Shown: positions 44,807 through 54,592, counted from the stretch's first letter. The stretch is DNA of 64,000 nucleotides from Methanobacterium_B sp963825335 (GCA_963825335.1 CAWGSP010000001.1:248001-312000), one strand, 5' to 3'. Notes: generated from the sequence alone by a model not told the origin. Program-made: numbers and translations.

Positions 44807-45529
44807 TCAAACAATTCTCACGTCTTTCATGACATAACTATCCCGGTCATCGTTAATTTTGATTATATTTTTTGGAGTTGTTGAAATGGCGTTGAATGTT
44901 TCGTCAAAGCTCATTCCTAAACATTTGACAAGTGCAAAAATATCTTTCGGACTTTTGAGATCGTATCTGCTTGTGGCACAACTCGTTATTATTAGTGGAA
45001 AGTTAAATTTCCTATGAAGTTGTAGTATATGTCTAAACTGACTTATAACCCTATATTTATGTCTTGAATTTGTTTTTAATAAGTATTTGAGATTTAATTC
45101 TATAGCAACGTCATTTTCTGATGCTTTTTTAGCAAGAATATGATTTATTCCAGTGTCTCTTCTAGAACTGTAGGGTTGTGATAGCACGTCTATGCGCCGA
45201 TCCTCACATGCAGCCCTATTAATTTTGAGATCTCCACCCTGGACAATTATTATATCGGTATTTTTTCTTGACCTTTGGACCTTTTTTCTCAGGTCTTCTG
45301 AGTTTTTGCAGGTAATTTCAACGCCTTTCTTTAGATTAATGTTGTGAGACGAATTTAAATCATCAAACAGCCTTAGAAATTCCGAATTATATTCTTCTAA
45401 ACAGCGAGTGACAACGAGATCAGTATATCCAAGTCTTTTTGCTTCTTCAATAAGAGTTTCATTTCCTTCAAAATGCAGATCAACAAATGTACCATTTGAT
45501 AATCTTTTACTCGAATAACTTCCTTGCAA
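44807..45529 (-). CDS. rnp3: Ribonuclease P protein component 3 (Rpp30)
   Basis: A 240-residue Rpp30 with a TIM-barrel-like fold that pairs with Pop5. FVDLHFEGNETLIEEAKRLG, LSQPYSSRRDTGINHILA and VAIELNLKYLL are the family features. The start is the TTG that overlaps the COG1325 gene by 23 bases; a precise start is hard to fix because there is no downstream ATG in frame before the conserved region. Confidence 0.85.
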   Translation of the reverse strand: MQGSYSSKRLSNGTFVDLHFEGNETLIEEAKRLGYTDLVVTRCLEEYNSEFLRLFDDLNSSHNINLKKGVEITCKNSEDLRKKVQRSRKNTDIIIVQGGDLKINRAACEDRRIDVLSQPYSSRRDTGINHILAKKASENDVAIELNLKYLLKTNSRHKYRVISQFRHILQLHRKFNFPLIITSCATSRYDLKSPKDIFALVKCLGMSFDETFNAISTTPKNIIKINDDRDSYVMKDVRIV

Positions 45530-45926
45530 TTTCTAGTGCCACCTTTTTCTTCGCTGGATATGCTGCTATTTTAATTTTCAAATGGATAGAATCGCCGTGA
45601 TCTACTATTTTCAGATCACCTAAATAGGCTCTCTGTTTATCAAATCTTAAAAATAAATTTCCAGAATCGTCCATTTTATTTTCCAACTGATGTAAAGCTT
45701 TTTTTTTAGCAGGATCTTTCAGTGTGGAAATTTTTTTAACAAAATCCTTGATTTCATTTTTTTCATCGATTTTGTTGCTTAAAATCAGAACAGGATTATT
45801 GTAATAGCCCTCAGTAGATTCACATTGAGGTGAAGAATTTGGAAAAAGTGTTTTAATTGATTGTAACACTTTTTCCTTATTTTCAGTTCCATAAACAAAT
45901 GCTCTGTATGAAATGTTATGGATCAA
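45507..45926 (-). CDS. RNA-binding protein, COG1325 family
   Basis: A 139-residue archaeal protein proposed to be an exosome-associated RNA-binding factor. ISYRAFVYGTENKEKVLQSI and KKALHQLENKMDDSGNLFLRF resemble this family of ribosomal L5-like folds. It starts with TTG three bases after the L15e stop and overlaps rnp3. Confidence 0.84.
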   Translation of the reverse strand: MIHNISYRAFVYGTENKEKVLQSIKTLFPNSSPQCESTEGYYNNPVLILSNKIDEKNEIKDFVKKISTLKDPAKKKALHQLENKMDDSGNLFLRFDKQRAYLGDLKIVDHGDSIHLKIKIAAYPAKKKVALEIARKLFE

Positions 45927-45928
45927 TC

Positions 45929-46474
45929 TTATCTTACCTTCTCTGCCCCTTTACCTTTGCCACGTAGGCCCCTATTTTTCCGACCTTCACTGGTGAGACC
46001 TCGGAACACTCTGTTTGTATGCTGTTTCTCACAGATCCAGTTGATCTTAGGATCATTTTTAATTGAAGGATGATTAGGGTCTACAAGAATTACTTCGTAG
46101 AATTTGAATTTTCCATCTTCCCATAGCCAGTATGAGTTTAAAATCTCGAGATTTGGGAATTTTCGAGCTACTCTTTCCTCTGCTATTCTCTGGATAGATT
46201 TTTTCATGGTGATCTTTTTGACACCCATTCTTTTTGGTTTTCGACCTGCTGTAAATCTAGATTTACGCAGTCCACCCCTACGAACACGGGTTCTCACAAC
46301 TACATAGCCTTGTTTGGCTTTGTAACCTAGTGATCTTGCCCTGTCGATCCTGGTTGGTCGTTCAACTCTTACTATAACATTTTCTCTTCTCCATACTGGA
46401 GCTCTCTTCTGCATGAGTTCCTTAACATATGATTTAGAAGGATTTTTCCATGCATCTCTTATATATTTATACAT
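45929..46474 (-). CDS. rpl15e: 50S ribosomal protein L15e
   Basis: A 181-residue L15e. MYKYIRDAWKNPSKSYVKEL, the RVERPTRIDRARSLGYKAKQ block, and a basic C-terminus are characteristic. GAGGTG before the ATG fixes the start; a longer frame reaching 46561 is not part of the protein. It opens the minus-strand super-operon. Confidence 0.95.
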   Translation of the reverse strand: MYKYIRDAWKNPSKSYVKELMQKRAPVWRRENVIVRVERPTRIDRARSLGYKAKQGYVVVRTRVRRGGLRKSRFTAGRKPKRMGVKKITMKKSIQRIAEERVARKFPNLEILNSYWLWEDGKFKFYEVILVDPNHPSIKNDPKINWICEKQHTNRVFRGLTSEGRKNRGLRGKGKGAEKVR

Positions 46475-46708
46475 TAAAACACCTCTTTTGTTCAGCTTGC
46501 GCCACATCCATGGGATTGTCTCCCAAAAAAAGTTGTATATAACTTCAATGTAAGCAATCAAGTTTTATTTAATAGATTTTAATCACCAAATTGGCGGTAA
46601 TAAGTGTTGATCAACTTCCTTTAAAAAGCTTGCTATCACGATGTTGATTTTTCATCGTATTTTTTTTATTTGACAAACGATCTCAAAAAAATAGAATGAT
46701 TTAAAGAA

Positions 46709-47029
46709 TTACTCTTTAATGTTGTACAATGCATTCATAGCTTTGGTAAATGCTGGCTTACCTGCTAACAGAAGCACAACTCTCAAAACATCCACTACTT
46801 CATCTTTGGTTATATCAAGTTCTTTCATACCGCTTAATATCTGTTTCCTAACAGCCCGGTCATCTGATGCAGCTGCAGCAATTCCTATGGCTACCAGTTT
46901 CTGAGTTTTGTAATCCAACTCTTTTCCTGTGTAGCATACATTGTTAAGCTCAATACTTGCCTTGTAAATATCTGGGTAGTCTTCTTTGACATGTTTCATT
47001 CCCTTGCTGAAAAATACTTCTTCTTTCAT
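46709..47029 (-). CDS. Carboxymuconolactone decarboxylase family protein (second copy)
   Basis: A 106-residue AhpD-like protein with SKGMKHVKEDYPDIYKASIE and LDYKTQKLVAIGIAAAASD. The two-Cys motif of peroxidases is absent. GGTGGTAAT lies before the ATG. The protein is only distantly similar in the middle to the family member at 22.6 kb. Function unknown. Confidence 0.82.
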   Translation of the reverse strand: MKEEVFFSKGMKHVKEDYPDIYKASIELNNVCYTGKELDYKTQKLVAIGIAAAASDDRAVRKQILSGMKELDITKDEVVDVLRVVLLLAGKPAFTKAMNALYNIKE

Positions 47030-47113
47030 ATTACCACCTCAAATGTTTTATCCTAATTATATTATCTACTCCCACCTATATAAACTTAACAAGCTAAATG
47101 AATAATAAGGAGA

Positions 47114-47572
47114 TTATAAAGGTCCTTTATTTTCTCTACCTTCCCTCATTCCCATTCCGGCTTCTCTTCTTAATTTTTCAGGTTTAAAAAGCATTTTAAC
47201 TACATTATCAGCGTGTTGCCTTGCACGATTTTCTGCCAGTACTTTGAGGTCCTTCTCATCTTTACCTTCATCTTCATGGACAAAAACTTCTATGATATGG
47301 GTGTTCGTCATCAACTGAGCGTGTATAAGCCCTGTTGATGCCTCATGGGCACATACCTTATCAATACTTTCAGGACCAGGCATGCCAAATGCCATTACTA
47401 GTTCACAATCTTCTTCATCTATAAGTTTCTTCGATGCTACAGGAAGGTCCTTTACACCAGGCACTGAACGCCTGATAAATTTTATGTTGCTTACTTGGAG
47501 TTTAATTTGATCCATCGCAGCCTCAGCCATATCAAATCTTGCAAATGTAGTATCACAGATTCCTATCTTCAT
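47114..47572 (-). CDS. ribC: Riboflavin synthase, archaeal type
   Basis: A 152-residue RibC related to lumazine synthase. KIGICDTTFARFDMA starts it; the SVPGVKDLPVASKKL and VMAFGMPGPESIDKVCAHEAS motifs define the archaeal riboflavin synthase. GGTGATAAAA gives this ATG as start; an in-frame start four codons earlier is less likely. Together with ArfB and ArfC it represents the pathway that also feeds F420 and FMN/FAD. Confidence 0.92.
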   Translation of the reverse strand: MKIGICDTTFARFDMAEAAMDQIKLQVSNIKFIRRSVPGVKDLPVASKKLIDEEDCELVMAFGMPGPESIDKVCAHEASTGLIHAQLMTNTHIIEVFVHEDEGKDEKDLKVLAENRARQHADNVVKMLFKPEKLRREAGMGMREGRENKGPL

Positions 47573-47768
47573 TTTTATCACCAATAAATTGTTATTTGAT
47601 AAATTAAGGCGTAATATTATTCGATAAATTTCATACTTTATTTAAGTTACAGTACCAACATGTATTAATTATTTTTGAAAGTCAATGGATGTTTTGGGTA
47701 GTTCGAAGTGATAAAAAAAAATAATTTTTAAAAAAAAAATAAATATCGAATGTTTTTTTTATAAAAAT

Positions 47769-48731
47769 TTACAGTCCGAAGGATTTCTTGAGTAATTCAA
47801 CATTAACATACCCTTCACGGTACATTTTTCCAGTTCTCAAGTCGTTTATAACCACTTCAGCCGGTGCAAACATTCCCTTATCTATTTTATAGAAGTCAAA
47901 TTCAGCTTCTTTAAATACATCGTAGAATGGCTTACCATATCCTTCAGATGAAGAGGATGGTAATTTCTTTGCAATTGATTCAATATCGTCTCCTTCCTCT
48001 GATTGTATATAGTAATAGGTCCTACCACCAAATAATACAGCATCATTAGTTTTTCCCATTGCTTTAAGCCCGTCTGGGTCAATAGGTGCTATTGGTGCTA
48101 TTCCGGCAGCATGTTTAACTTTGTTAACATCAAATTTTAAAAATTCAAGCATTTTGTATGTCCCGTTTTCAACAACCCTTCCAGCTATTTGTATCGAACC
48201 AACGAGTGATGATGTCGGTGCTACTAACAGGTAAACATCTGCTGGTGATACTCCACAATCGGATGCTATGGAGTCAGCAACATCTTCACGGGGTAACTTA
48301 TCTGCCTCGAGTGTTAATATGGCCACATCTGCATCATCTTTATATCCTATTTCTTCATAGGTTTCTGCTGGTTTCAAAGCCAAAGCTCTGGCAGGTCCTG
48401 AACCCAGAGCGAAAAAGTCTCCTACACTAACTGACCATCCTGCTTTTTGGGCTCCAAGGGTTGATATTGCAGGGAAATCAGTTTTTATTTTAACAGAAGG
48501 TATAGCAAAGTTTTCTGAAAGGTCACCAGGTATGGATATTCCAACTTCTGCCAGTCCACCGAGACATATTTTGGTGTAGAGTTCTCCAGCTTTAAAACTA
48601 CCAGAAACATTCACTCCACAGTCTATGACTGTTGAACCATTTTTTAATTTTGTGACTGCAATGTTTAATTCATCTGCATTTTCAACCATCTGATCTAATG
48701 TTTTTTTTGCTTCGAGATTGACACTTATCAT
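47769..48731 (-). CDS. mch: Methenyltetrahydromethanopterin cyclohydrolase
   Basis: A 320-residue Mch converting 5-formyl-H4MPT to methenyl-H4MPT, the third step of CO2 reduction to methane. SVNLEAKKTLDQMVENAD, GGLAEVGISIPG, GSGPARALALKP and GGRTYYYIQ are typical. The GGTGAAATA box supports the ATG. A single gene with about 200 bases upstream. Its presence is strong evidence for a methanogen (H4MPT-methylotrophs are excluded by the archaeal genes around it). Confidence 0.97.
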   Translation of the reverse strand: MISVNLEAKKTLDQMVENADELNIAVTKLKNGSTVIDCGVNVSGSFKAGELYTKICLGGLAEVGISIPGDLSENFAIPSVKIKTDFPAISTLGAQKAGWSVSVGDFFALGSGPARALALKPAETYEEIGYKDDADVAILTLEADKLPREDVADSIASDCGVSPADVYLLVAPTSSLVGSIQIAGRVVENGTYKMLEFLKFDVNKVKHAAGIAPIAPIDPDGLKAMGKTNDAVLFGGRTYYYIQSEEGDDIESIAKKLPSSSSEGYGKPFYDVFKEAEFDFYKIDKGMFAPAEVVINDLRTGKMYREGYVNVELLKKSFGL

Positions 48732-48930
48732 TATTTCACCTGTGTTTTTTAATCAGTAATAATAATCATATAACAATTTAATACTAACTGAATCGGTTTC
48801 TAAACAGTTATGAAATTTTACTTCATTTTAGCCTTGCATCTGGTTTAACTTTTTTTATATATTAACTGTACAACAATGGTTGGTTAAAAACTTAGTTATT
48901 ACATTCATTTCGATGAATATTTAAATTTGA

Positions 48931-49548
48931 TCAAACTTTTTCTGCTTCTTTGAAGTTTACCTCATAAATATGGGCACTTATCGAATGGATGGTTAAACTG
49001 CCCATTTCAACCCCAACTTCTCCTGCAACGTACTTGGAAAGATGACTTAACCCTACAGCATTGGGAAACCATGCACCGTATATATCGTGTGACCTCCAGA
49101 GTCCTGTTGTGTTGAGTTTCCCGTCCCTAATTTTAAAGTCCACAAGCATCATACAAGGTACTTCATCATTTTTTGTATCAACTGTTGGATCCCATGTTAT
49201 AGATATGGCACGTCTCGATTCCTTAAAATTGTTGAGTCTATTTATGGCTTCCTTTATCTGATCTGTACCATCGAAGTGTGCCCTTAGCCGATTCCCATAA
49301 GTGTAGATAAATCCTTGTTTATCACTGCTTAAAAATTGTTCAGAGTATTTATCTAATTTCTCGCCGGTCCAGAAGTAACCTTCGGGTGCTTCTGTATCCA
49401 AAGGATTTTGTACGTTTAATACAGCGTTTAATATTTCCTTAGTTACAGAGCCTCTTTCATCTTTTATTTCAACACCGTCTTTCATTATCCGTTTAACTAG
49501 TGTTTCCCATCCTTTCTTAATTGTTGGAACCCTAATCAATGTAGCCAT
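48931..49548 (-). CDS. thyA: Thymidylate synthase (archaeal ThyA-type)
   Basis: A 205-residue protein with features of archaeal thymidylate synthase: RRAISITWDPTVDT, the Cys-containing VPCMMLVDFKIRDGKL, and GLWRSHDIYGAWFPNAVGL. It is shorter than bacterial ThyA. The ATG lies inside the end of metE with GGAGG upstream, so translation is coupled. Folate use is replaced by a methanopterin-type donor in methanogens. Confidence 0.88.
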   Translation of the reverse strand: MATLIRVPTIKKGWETLVKRIMKDGVEIKDERGSVTKEILNAVLNVQNPLDTEAPEGYFWTGEKLDKYSEQFLSSDKQGFIYTYGNRLRAHFDGTDQIKEAINRLNNFKESRRAISITWDPTVDTKNDEVPCMMLVDFKIRDGKLNTTGLWRSHDIYGAWFPNAVGLSHLSKYVAGEVGVEMGSLTIHSISAHIYEVNFKEAEKV

Positions 49549-50525
49549 TCAACAGCCTCCGTCATTCTTCTAAGTTTTTGTAATGCAACATCCCTTGTAA
49601 GCATTCGCATGCCGCAATCAGGATCTAATATGATGTTCTCTTCACCCACAATATCAATACCCTTTTTTATGATCCCAGTTACTTGTTCGAGTGGTTCTAT
49701 TTTTTGATCTTTGGTATCGATGCACCCTAAGCCTATCTTCTTAGATCCGTCAAATAACTGTTCTAGTATATTGATATTAGAGGACATACCTGCAAATTCA
49801 CAGTCGATTATTTGTACAGGAAACTTCAGAAGTTTGTTAAATATTTCACCAATGTCACCACAGACATGGATCGAAACTGGAACAGTCAAATCTTGGGTCA
49901 CAATTTTCAGGGCTTTTTTCGCGATGTCAACATCACAGAGTCCTGTGGATAAAAATGGTTCATCTATCTGGATCATGGCTGCACCCGCATCCTGGAGTCC
50001 GATCGCTTCTTTTTTCAATGCTGCAGCCATATCTAAAATAATTTGAGCCTTGTTATTTCTGTTGTAAAAACCTTCTATCCTGCATGATGAAACAAGTGTT
50101 GTGGGACCTGTAATTATTCCTTTGATCCCTTTGAAATGTTCATTGAATGATTTATCCTTAAATAACTTTTTATTATCGGCCGATTCGGAGTTAAATATTT
50201 TTGAAATGTTTTTAGCTGTTTTTAATGCAAATTTGATATCATTAACACCCATGAAGTCGTGCGCAGGTTGTATTTTATTGACAATTTTTGGGGTGTTCCC
50301 TTCTACTACCATACCCGGTATGGTCCTTGCAAAACCTTCGATCATGTCTCCCCTAACCTGTCCATCAGATATGATATCTACACCAGATTCGACTTGGTCC
50401 CTGACTGCAAGTTCTATAGCCGATAGAAATGGATCATGGATCCCCAAAATATCTGCAATTTTTGAACCAATCGTGTGTGGATCTCTTGTAATTACCGGAT
50501 AGCTACCTACAACTGTTGTTAACAT
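49536..50525 (-). CDS. metE: Methionine synthase (archaeal MetE-like, corrinoid-dependent)
   Basis: A 329-residue barrel equal to the catalytic C-terminal half of MetE. The zinc-site and homocysteine regions are visible as VSIHVCGDIGEIF, LGCIDTKDQKIE and LDPDCGMRML. The archaeal form takes the methyl from methylcobalamin protein rather than folate. GGATAAAC precedes the ATG. It overlaps the thymidylate synthase gene by 13 bases. Confidence 0.93.
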   Translation of the reverse strand: MLTTVVGSYPVITRDPHTIGSKIADILGIHDPFLSAIELAVRDQVESGVDIISDGQVRGDMIEGFARTIPGMVVEGNTPKIVNKIQPAHDFMGVNDIKFALKTAKNISKIFNSESADNKKLFKDKSFNEHFKGIKGIITGPTTLVSSCRIEGFYNRNNKAQIILDMAAALKKEAIGLQDAGAAMIQIDEPFLSTGLCDVDIAKKALKIVTQDLTVPVSIHVCGDIGEIFNKLLKFPVQIIDCEFAGMSSNINILEQLFDGSKKIGLGCIDTKDQKIEPLEQVTGIIKKGIDIVGEENIILDPDCGMRMLTRDVALQKLRRMTEAVEWLH

Positions 50526-50571
50526 TGTTTATCCTGTTTCGTTGATGGGGTGAATATATACCGTCAAAAAC

Positions 50572-50877
50572 CTATTTTATTGCAATAGCCTTAATCTGGT
50601 CTATCTCTTTCTTTTCAATTGGTAATTCAACAACAGCAGTCCCATGGCACGGTTTTGTATATGGCAAGGTTATCTTAGATTCTGATTCGTTGATACCTAT
50701 TGGAATTGGCGGTATTCCAATAATTCTGGCACCAAGCACCTTGGCACCTGCATCTACATATACCCGTTTAGGTGAATGTTTTTCTATGATTGCTCGGGCT
50801 TCCTTGAATCCCGTATTTTTGATCAATATTTCGTAATTATCAGATTGTTGTAGATATGATTCTAAACAAAACGCCAT
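50572..50877 (-). CDS. DUF1894 domain protein
   Basis: A 101-residue protein found in methanogens beside DUF1890. FCLESYLQQSDNYEILI starts it and GARIIGIPPIPIGIN is the conserved core. GGGGG lies before the ATG, one base after the DUF1890 stop. Function unknown; co-occurrence suggests a complex with its neighbour. Confidence 0.83.
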   Translation of the reverse strand: MAFCLESYLQQSDNYEILIKNTGFKEARAIIEKHSPKRVYVDAGAKVLGARIIGIPPIPIGINESESKITLPYTKPCHGTAVVELPIEKKEIDQIKAIAIK

Positions 50878-50878
50878 A

Positions 50879-51340
50879 TTATTCCCCCAACTCTTTGATT
50901 GCCCTATCAATTTTAACCTTTAACGGTGTTGGATTGTGATAAGCCTTAGCAGATATTATCTGAGATTCTGTATTTTCTTTTACATCGTTCACAAACTTCT
51001 CGAGTAGGTCAACATCCTTTTCGAAGACTAATGCAATAGATTTAACATTCAATATATGATAAAATGTTACAAAATATGACACTGCAGCGTCTTTATGCAC
51101 GAATCCTAGGAGGAGATCGTATTCGTTTTTTTCTAGATTTTCGAGACACGATTCAATATCTATTTTTTTATCAACATAATATTCCTCAACATCAGAGACC
51201 TCTAACAATTTCTTTGCAGCGGGTGTACTTGCAACAGTTACATCATACCCTGCATTTTTCAGCTTATATGTTGTGTACACAGCTAAAGGCGTCTGTGAAG
51301 GTGCTTCCGGACATCCTAAAAGTATTAAAGCTTTTTTCAT
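50879..51340 (-). CDS. DUF1890 domain protein
   Basis: A 153-residue protein with a Rossmann-like start KKALILLGCPEAPSQTPLAV and AGYDVTVASTPAAKKLLEVSD. It belongs to a methanogen-restricted family of unknown reaction. GGAGG eight bases before the ATG fixes the start. It is coupled to DUF1894 and upstream of metE on the same strand. Confidence 0.84.
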   Translation of the reverse strand: MKKALILLGCPEAPSQTPLAVYTTYKLKNAGYDVTVASTPAAKKLLEVSDVEEYYVDKKIDIESCLENLEKNEYDLLLGFVHKDAAVSYFVTFYHILNVKSIALVFEKDVDLLEKFVNDVKENTESQIISAKAYHNPTPLKVKIDRAIKELGE

Positions 51341-51542
51341 AAAATATTCCTCCAATTTAGTATAATTCAATACTAAAACAAATTATCGTACGTTTGAGTA
51401 CAGTTATTAAAGGGATTATTTATTTGATGAGATTAATTATCTTTAGGTTATTAGATAATATTAATTGATCAGCTAATACATTTCAATATAATATTAAAAT
51501 TTTCTATCCCTTACTAATCAATTTATTATAATTATTAATAAC

Positions 51543-52034
51543 TTAAATTAGTTTATAAAACAGGATTTTATCATGACCCGGACCATTGTAATCTTTATAT
51601 ACATCTATGTCCCCGATTTTAACTGTTTTATCCGATTTGTGTGATATAAATCCGAGTTTATTGTAAAATTGGATGGCAACTTCATTTTGAGGTTTGGTGA
51701 TTAAAGAAACTTTTTTGCATCCTCGTATCGAAACAGCACTGCAAAATTCGGTAAAGAGTTTTTTTGCCAGACCATTACCCCTAAATTGTGGATCTACACA
51801 GAGTAGATGAATGTAACATTCGCAGGGTAGATCTTGTGAAATAAATCCCAACAAAAAACCTATTATTTTATCATCTTTTTCATTGATAACCACTAGAGAA
51901 GTATTTTTAAAATGTTTGGTGAATATATGGTATATTGAATCCCTTTCTATCGCCATTGGACTGCATTTCCTTGCAATTTGGGATATTTGGATGAAATCTT
52001 CCTCTACAACATTTCTTATTTCAAAATGGACCAT
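51543..52034 (-). CDS. GNAT-family N-acetyltransferase
   Basis: A 163-residue acetyl-CoA-dependent transferase. VDPQFRGNGLAKKLFTEF is the acetyl-CoA-binding motif A (Q/RxxGxG/A), and VSLITKPQNEVAIQFYNKLG is the RimI-like motif B. GGGGGG lies before two adjacent ATG codons (52037 and 52034); I take the second. Possible roles include protein N-terminal acetylation. The tRNA-Ala promoter lies just upstream on the other strand. Confidence 0.82.
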   Translation of the reverse strand: MVHFEIRNVVEEDFIQISQIARKCSPMAIERDSIYHIFTKHFKNTSLVVINEKDDKIIGFLLGFISQDLPCECYIHLLCVDPQFRGNGLAKKLFTEFCSAVSIRGCKKVSLITKPQNEVAIQFYNKLGFISHKSDKTVKIGDIDVYKDYNGPGHDKILFYKLI

Positions 52035-52080
52035 CATGTTCCCCCCACAGGATCTGTTAATAATTTGTAAATAGCACAAG

Positions 52081-52088
52081 TTTAAATA
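52081..52088 (+). promoter_or_regulatory. TATA box for tRNA-Ala
   Basis: TTTAAATA lies about 32 bases before the tRNA 5' end, the expected distance for an archaeal tRNA promoter with a short leader. Confidence 0.5.
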
Positions 52089-52112
52089 TTACAACGTCAA
52101 AGTTGAATATGC

Positions 52113-52185
<73 letters not shown>

Positions 52186-52278
52186 CTTTTTAATATCTGT
52201 TATTATCGATATAAAATGTCTTTTTATTTATTTTCATATATTACTAAAAAAAATGTAAATCAGGGCTTCTTTTAATTA

Positions 52279-52933
52279 TTATTTATTCATAAACCCTTCA
52301 ATAGAGTTTATAATTTCATCAATACCCTGGCCTGTTTTTAAGCTGCTTTTAATGACTGTTACATCGGGATTAAGTTCTTTAACATCTGCAACCATTTTAT
52401 CCTGATCAGCCCCAACAGCCTCAGCAATATCCACCTTGTTAATGACCACTATGTCTGCGTTTTGGAATATTAACGGGTGTTTCTCAACAGTGTCATCTCC
52501 CTCGCTCACACTGATAACAACCATCCGGATATGGGATCCTCAGATCGAAGTCCACAGGACATATCAGGTTTCCCACATTCTCTATGAATAAAAGATCGAT
52601 ACTGTCTAATGGCAGATCTCCAAATGCATGTTCAACCAGGTGTGCGTCTAAATGACATTCTTTTCCAGTATTAAGTCCCACAACAGGAATGTTGTATTTT
52701 TCAAATCTTCCCGCATCAAATTTGCTTATCACATCACCTGCTATGACTCCTATTTTAAGATCCATTTTCTGTATTAATATTTCAATCATCGATGTTTTAC
52801 CGGAACCTATGGCCCCCAAAACATCAACAGAAAACACATCATCCTTATCGAGTATTTTTTGGTTTCTTTCCGCAAGTCTGCGGTTTGCAAGCATAATATC
52901 ATGTTGTACTTCTATATCTGCAACTTTATGCAT
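52279..52933 (-). pseudogene. hypB: Hydrogenase nickel incorporation protein HypB, interrupted by a single-base frameshift
   Basis: A GTPase that inserts nickel into [NiFe] hydrogenase. The N-terminal frame contains the P-loop GAIGSGKTS and FIENVGNLICPVDFDL; the remaining frame starts MVVISVSEGDDTVEKHP and has VVINKVDIAEAVG. The two are joined in all HypB proteins. One extra base, A at 52540 on the minus strand (after GATCTG), shifts the frame; removing it gives a continuous protein of about 217 residues. It could be a sequence error or a real mutation. The ATG is eight bases into the end of hypA, after GAGGAGG. Confidence 0.85.
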
Positions 52934-53318
52934 CGTTATCCTCCTCTTCATCTTCTTTCTCTATTTTGATAGTTTTAACATTACATTCCCTTCCAGCAGT
53001 TATTGTAACATCTCTCTCACCGCATTCAGGACATTTAACTATTGTTAAATAATGATCAGAACCATCCATATCCGCCGATCCAGTGTAGTTACATAAATTA
53101 CATTCCATTTCTACTGGTACTTCAACTATGTTGATCTCCGCATCTTCGAGTAGAGTATTTTCAACCAGCACATCTAATAAAAATTTTAACTGCTCAGGGT
53201 TGAGCATTGTGAGTTTTCCAACTTCTATGGTCACTTCAATTACTTCTGTTGCATTATTCTTTTCTGCAACATCTATGACAGTTTTAACCATGGCGTCGGC
53301 CATTGAAAGTTCGTGCAT
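52926..53318 (-). CDS. hypA: Hydrogenase maturation protein HypA
   Basis: A 130-residue nickel and zinc metallochaperone. The nickel-binding MHELSMADAMVKTV begins it; the zinc ribbon has C112-type pairs in CNLCNYTG and CPECGERD. GAGGTGG precedes the ATG. The stop overlaps the start of hypB. A long acidic C-terminus (EDEEEDNDA) is typical of the Methanobacteriales protein. Confidence 0.94.
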   Translation of the reverse strand: MHELSMADAMVKTVIDVAEKNNATEVIEVTIEVGKLTMLNPEQLKFLLDVLVENTLLEDAEINIVEVPVEMECNLCNYTGSADMDGSDHYLTIVKCPECGERDVTITAGRECNVKTIKIEKEDEEEDNDA

Positions 53319-53546
53319 TAAGCCACCTCTATAATGAATATATTTATCAATTTTATTTTATGACCTACTATTATTGGAAGCTTATTAATAAAGTTAACAA
53401 AAAAAATATCTAATACTATACACAACAAAAAAAATCTTGATAAACGACTCAACAGATAAATAGTGGTTGTAATAATTTATGTTTATGACTGTTAAATGTT
53501 ACAACAATGATTATGATTATTATAACAAAGTAAAAGGGTGGTTTTT

Positions 53547-54404
53547 TTGATAATAGGTGGATCTGCTTCACAGAAACTCGCTGCTAAAGTTGCTAGGGAG
53601 ATGGGAGAAAATTTAACCCCCATCGAAACCAGAAGGTTTCCAGATGGTGAACGTTACATACGGATAAACGACGAAGTTCCTAGTGAGGTTGTGGTGATAC
53701 AATCCACGGGATATCCTCAGGACGAGAATCTAATGGAACTATTTCTTTTGCTTAAAAATTTGAAGAGTCTTGGGGTCGAAAAAACACGAGTCGTGATTCC
53801 ATATTATGGATATGGTCGACAAGAACGCCGATTTAAAAGTGGTGAAGCTGTTTCTGCAGTTATAATCGCAGAACTGATCGAGGCTGCAGGAGCATCAGAA
53901 ATATACTCCATCAACCTTCACGAGAAAAATATTAAAGAATTCTTCAAAATACCTATGCATGAAATATCTGCCATGCCCATAATAGCCGATTATATTAAGG
54001 GTCATATCGATGATCCAATGATCATAGGACCAGATAAAAGTGCTTTCGGATTTGCAAAGGAAATTTCAGGAATCCTTAATTGTGAATGCGACTACCTTGA
54101 AAAAATCAGAATATCACCAGAAGTAGTTGAAACAAAACCTAAAAATCTCGATGTGGAAGATAGGGAAGTTGTGATAATCGATGATATCATAAGCACGGGG
54201 GGAACAATAGTCAATGCAGCAAAATTATTACAAGAACTTGGAGCCCGTAAAGTTGTAGTTGGATGTGTTCATCCAGTGTTGGTAGAAGATGCTCTTTTAA
54301 AAATATTTGCAGCCGGAGTGGAAGATGTATTTGCCACAGACACTCTGAGATCAGATGTTAGTAGTATATCTGTTGCTAAATTAATTGCAGGATATTTGAA
54401 GTAA
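53547..54404 (+). CDS. prs: Ribose-phosphate pyrophosphokinase
   Basis: A 285-residue PRPP synthetase that feeds purine, pyrimidine, histidine and methanopterin synthesis. IIGGSASQKLAAKVAREMG, the catalytic flexible loop PYYGYGRQERRFKSGEA and the PRPP-binding DREVVIIDDIISTGGTI are present. I start at TTG 53547, five bases after GGGTGG; the GTG at 53538 lies inside that box. It diverges from hypA. Confidence 0.94.
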   Translation: MIIGGSASQKLAAKVAREMGENLTPIETRRFPDGERYIRINDEVPSEVVVIQSTGYPQDENLMELFLLLKNLKSLGVEKTRVVIPYYGYGRQERRFKSGEAVSAVIIAELIEAAGASEIYSINLHEKNIKEFFKIPMHEISAMPIIADYIKGHIDDPMIIGPDKSAFGFAKEISGILNCECDYLEKIRISPEVVETKPKNLDVEDREVVIIDDIISTGGTIVNAAKLLQELGARKVVVGCVHPVLVEDALLKIFAAGVEDVFATDTLRSDVSSISVAKLIAGYLK

Positions 54405-54592
54405 TCGGGATAAAAATCTCTTATCATCATGATAGGGTTCTAAATATTAAAATGAGTGAACAAATCTGTTTATTCATAAAATTTTTATTTAATCCAAGAG
54501 TTGATTATCAGAAGGTACGTTTCCAGATATCAGCAATAAGTATTGATTAATTATCCAAAAAAAATAGGTTTTGTTACATGTTGGGTAATTTT

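Noticed and set aside
46475..46561. 29-residue extension of L15e
   Set aside because: GAGGTG lies directly before the internal ATG, and MYKYIRDAWKNP is the standard L15e start.
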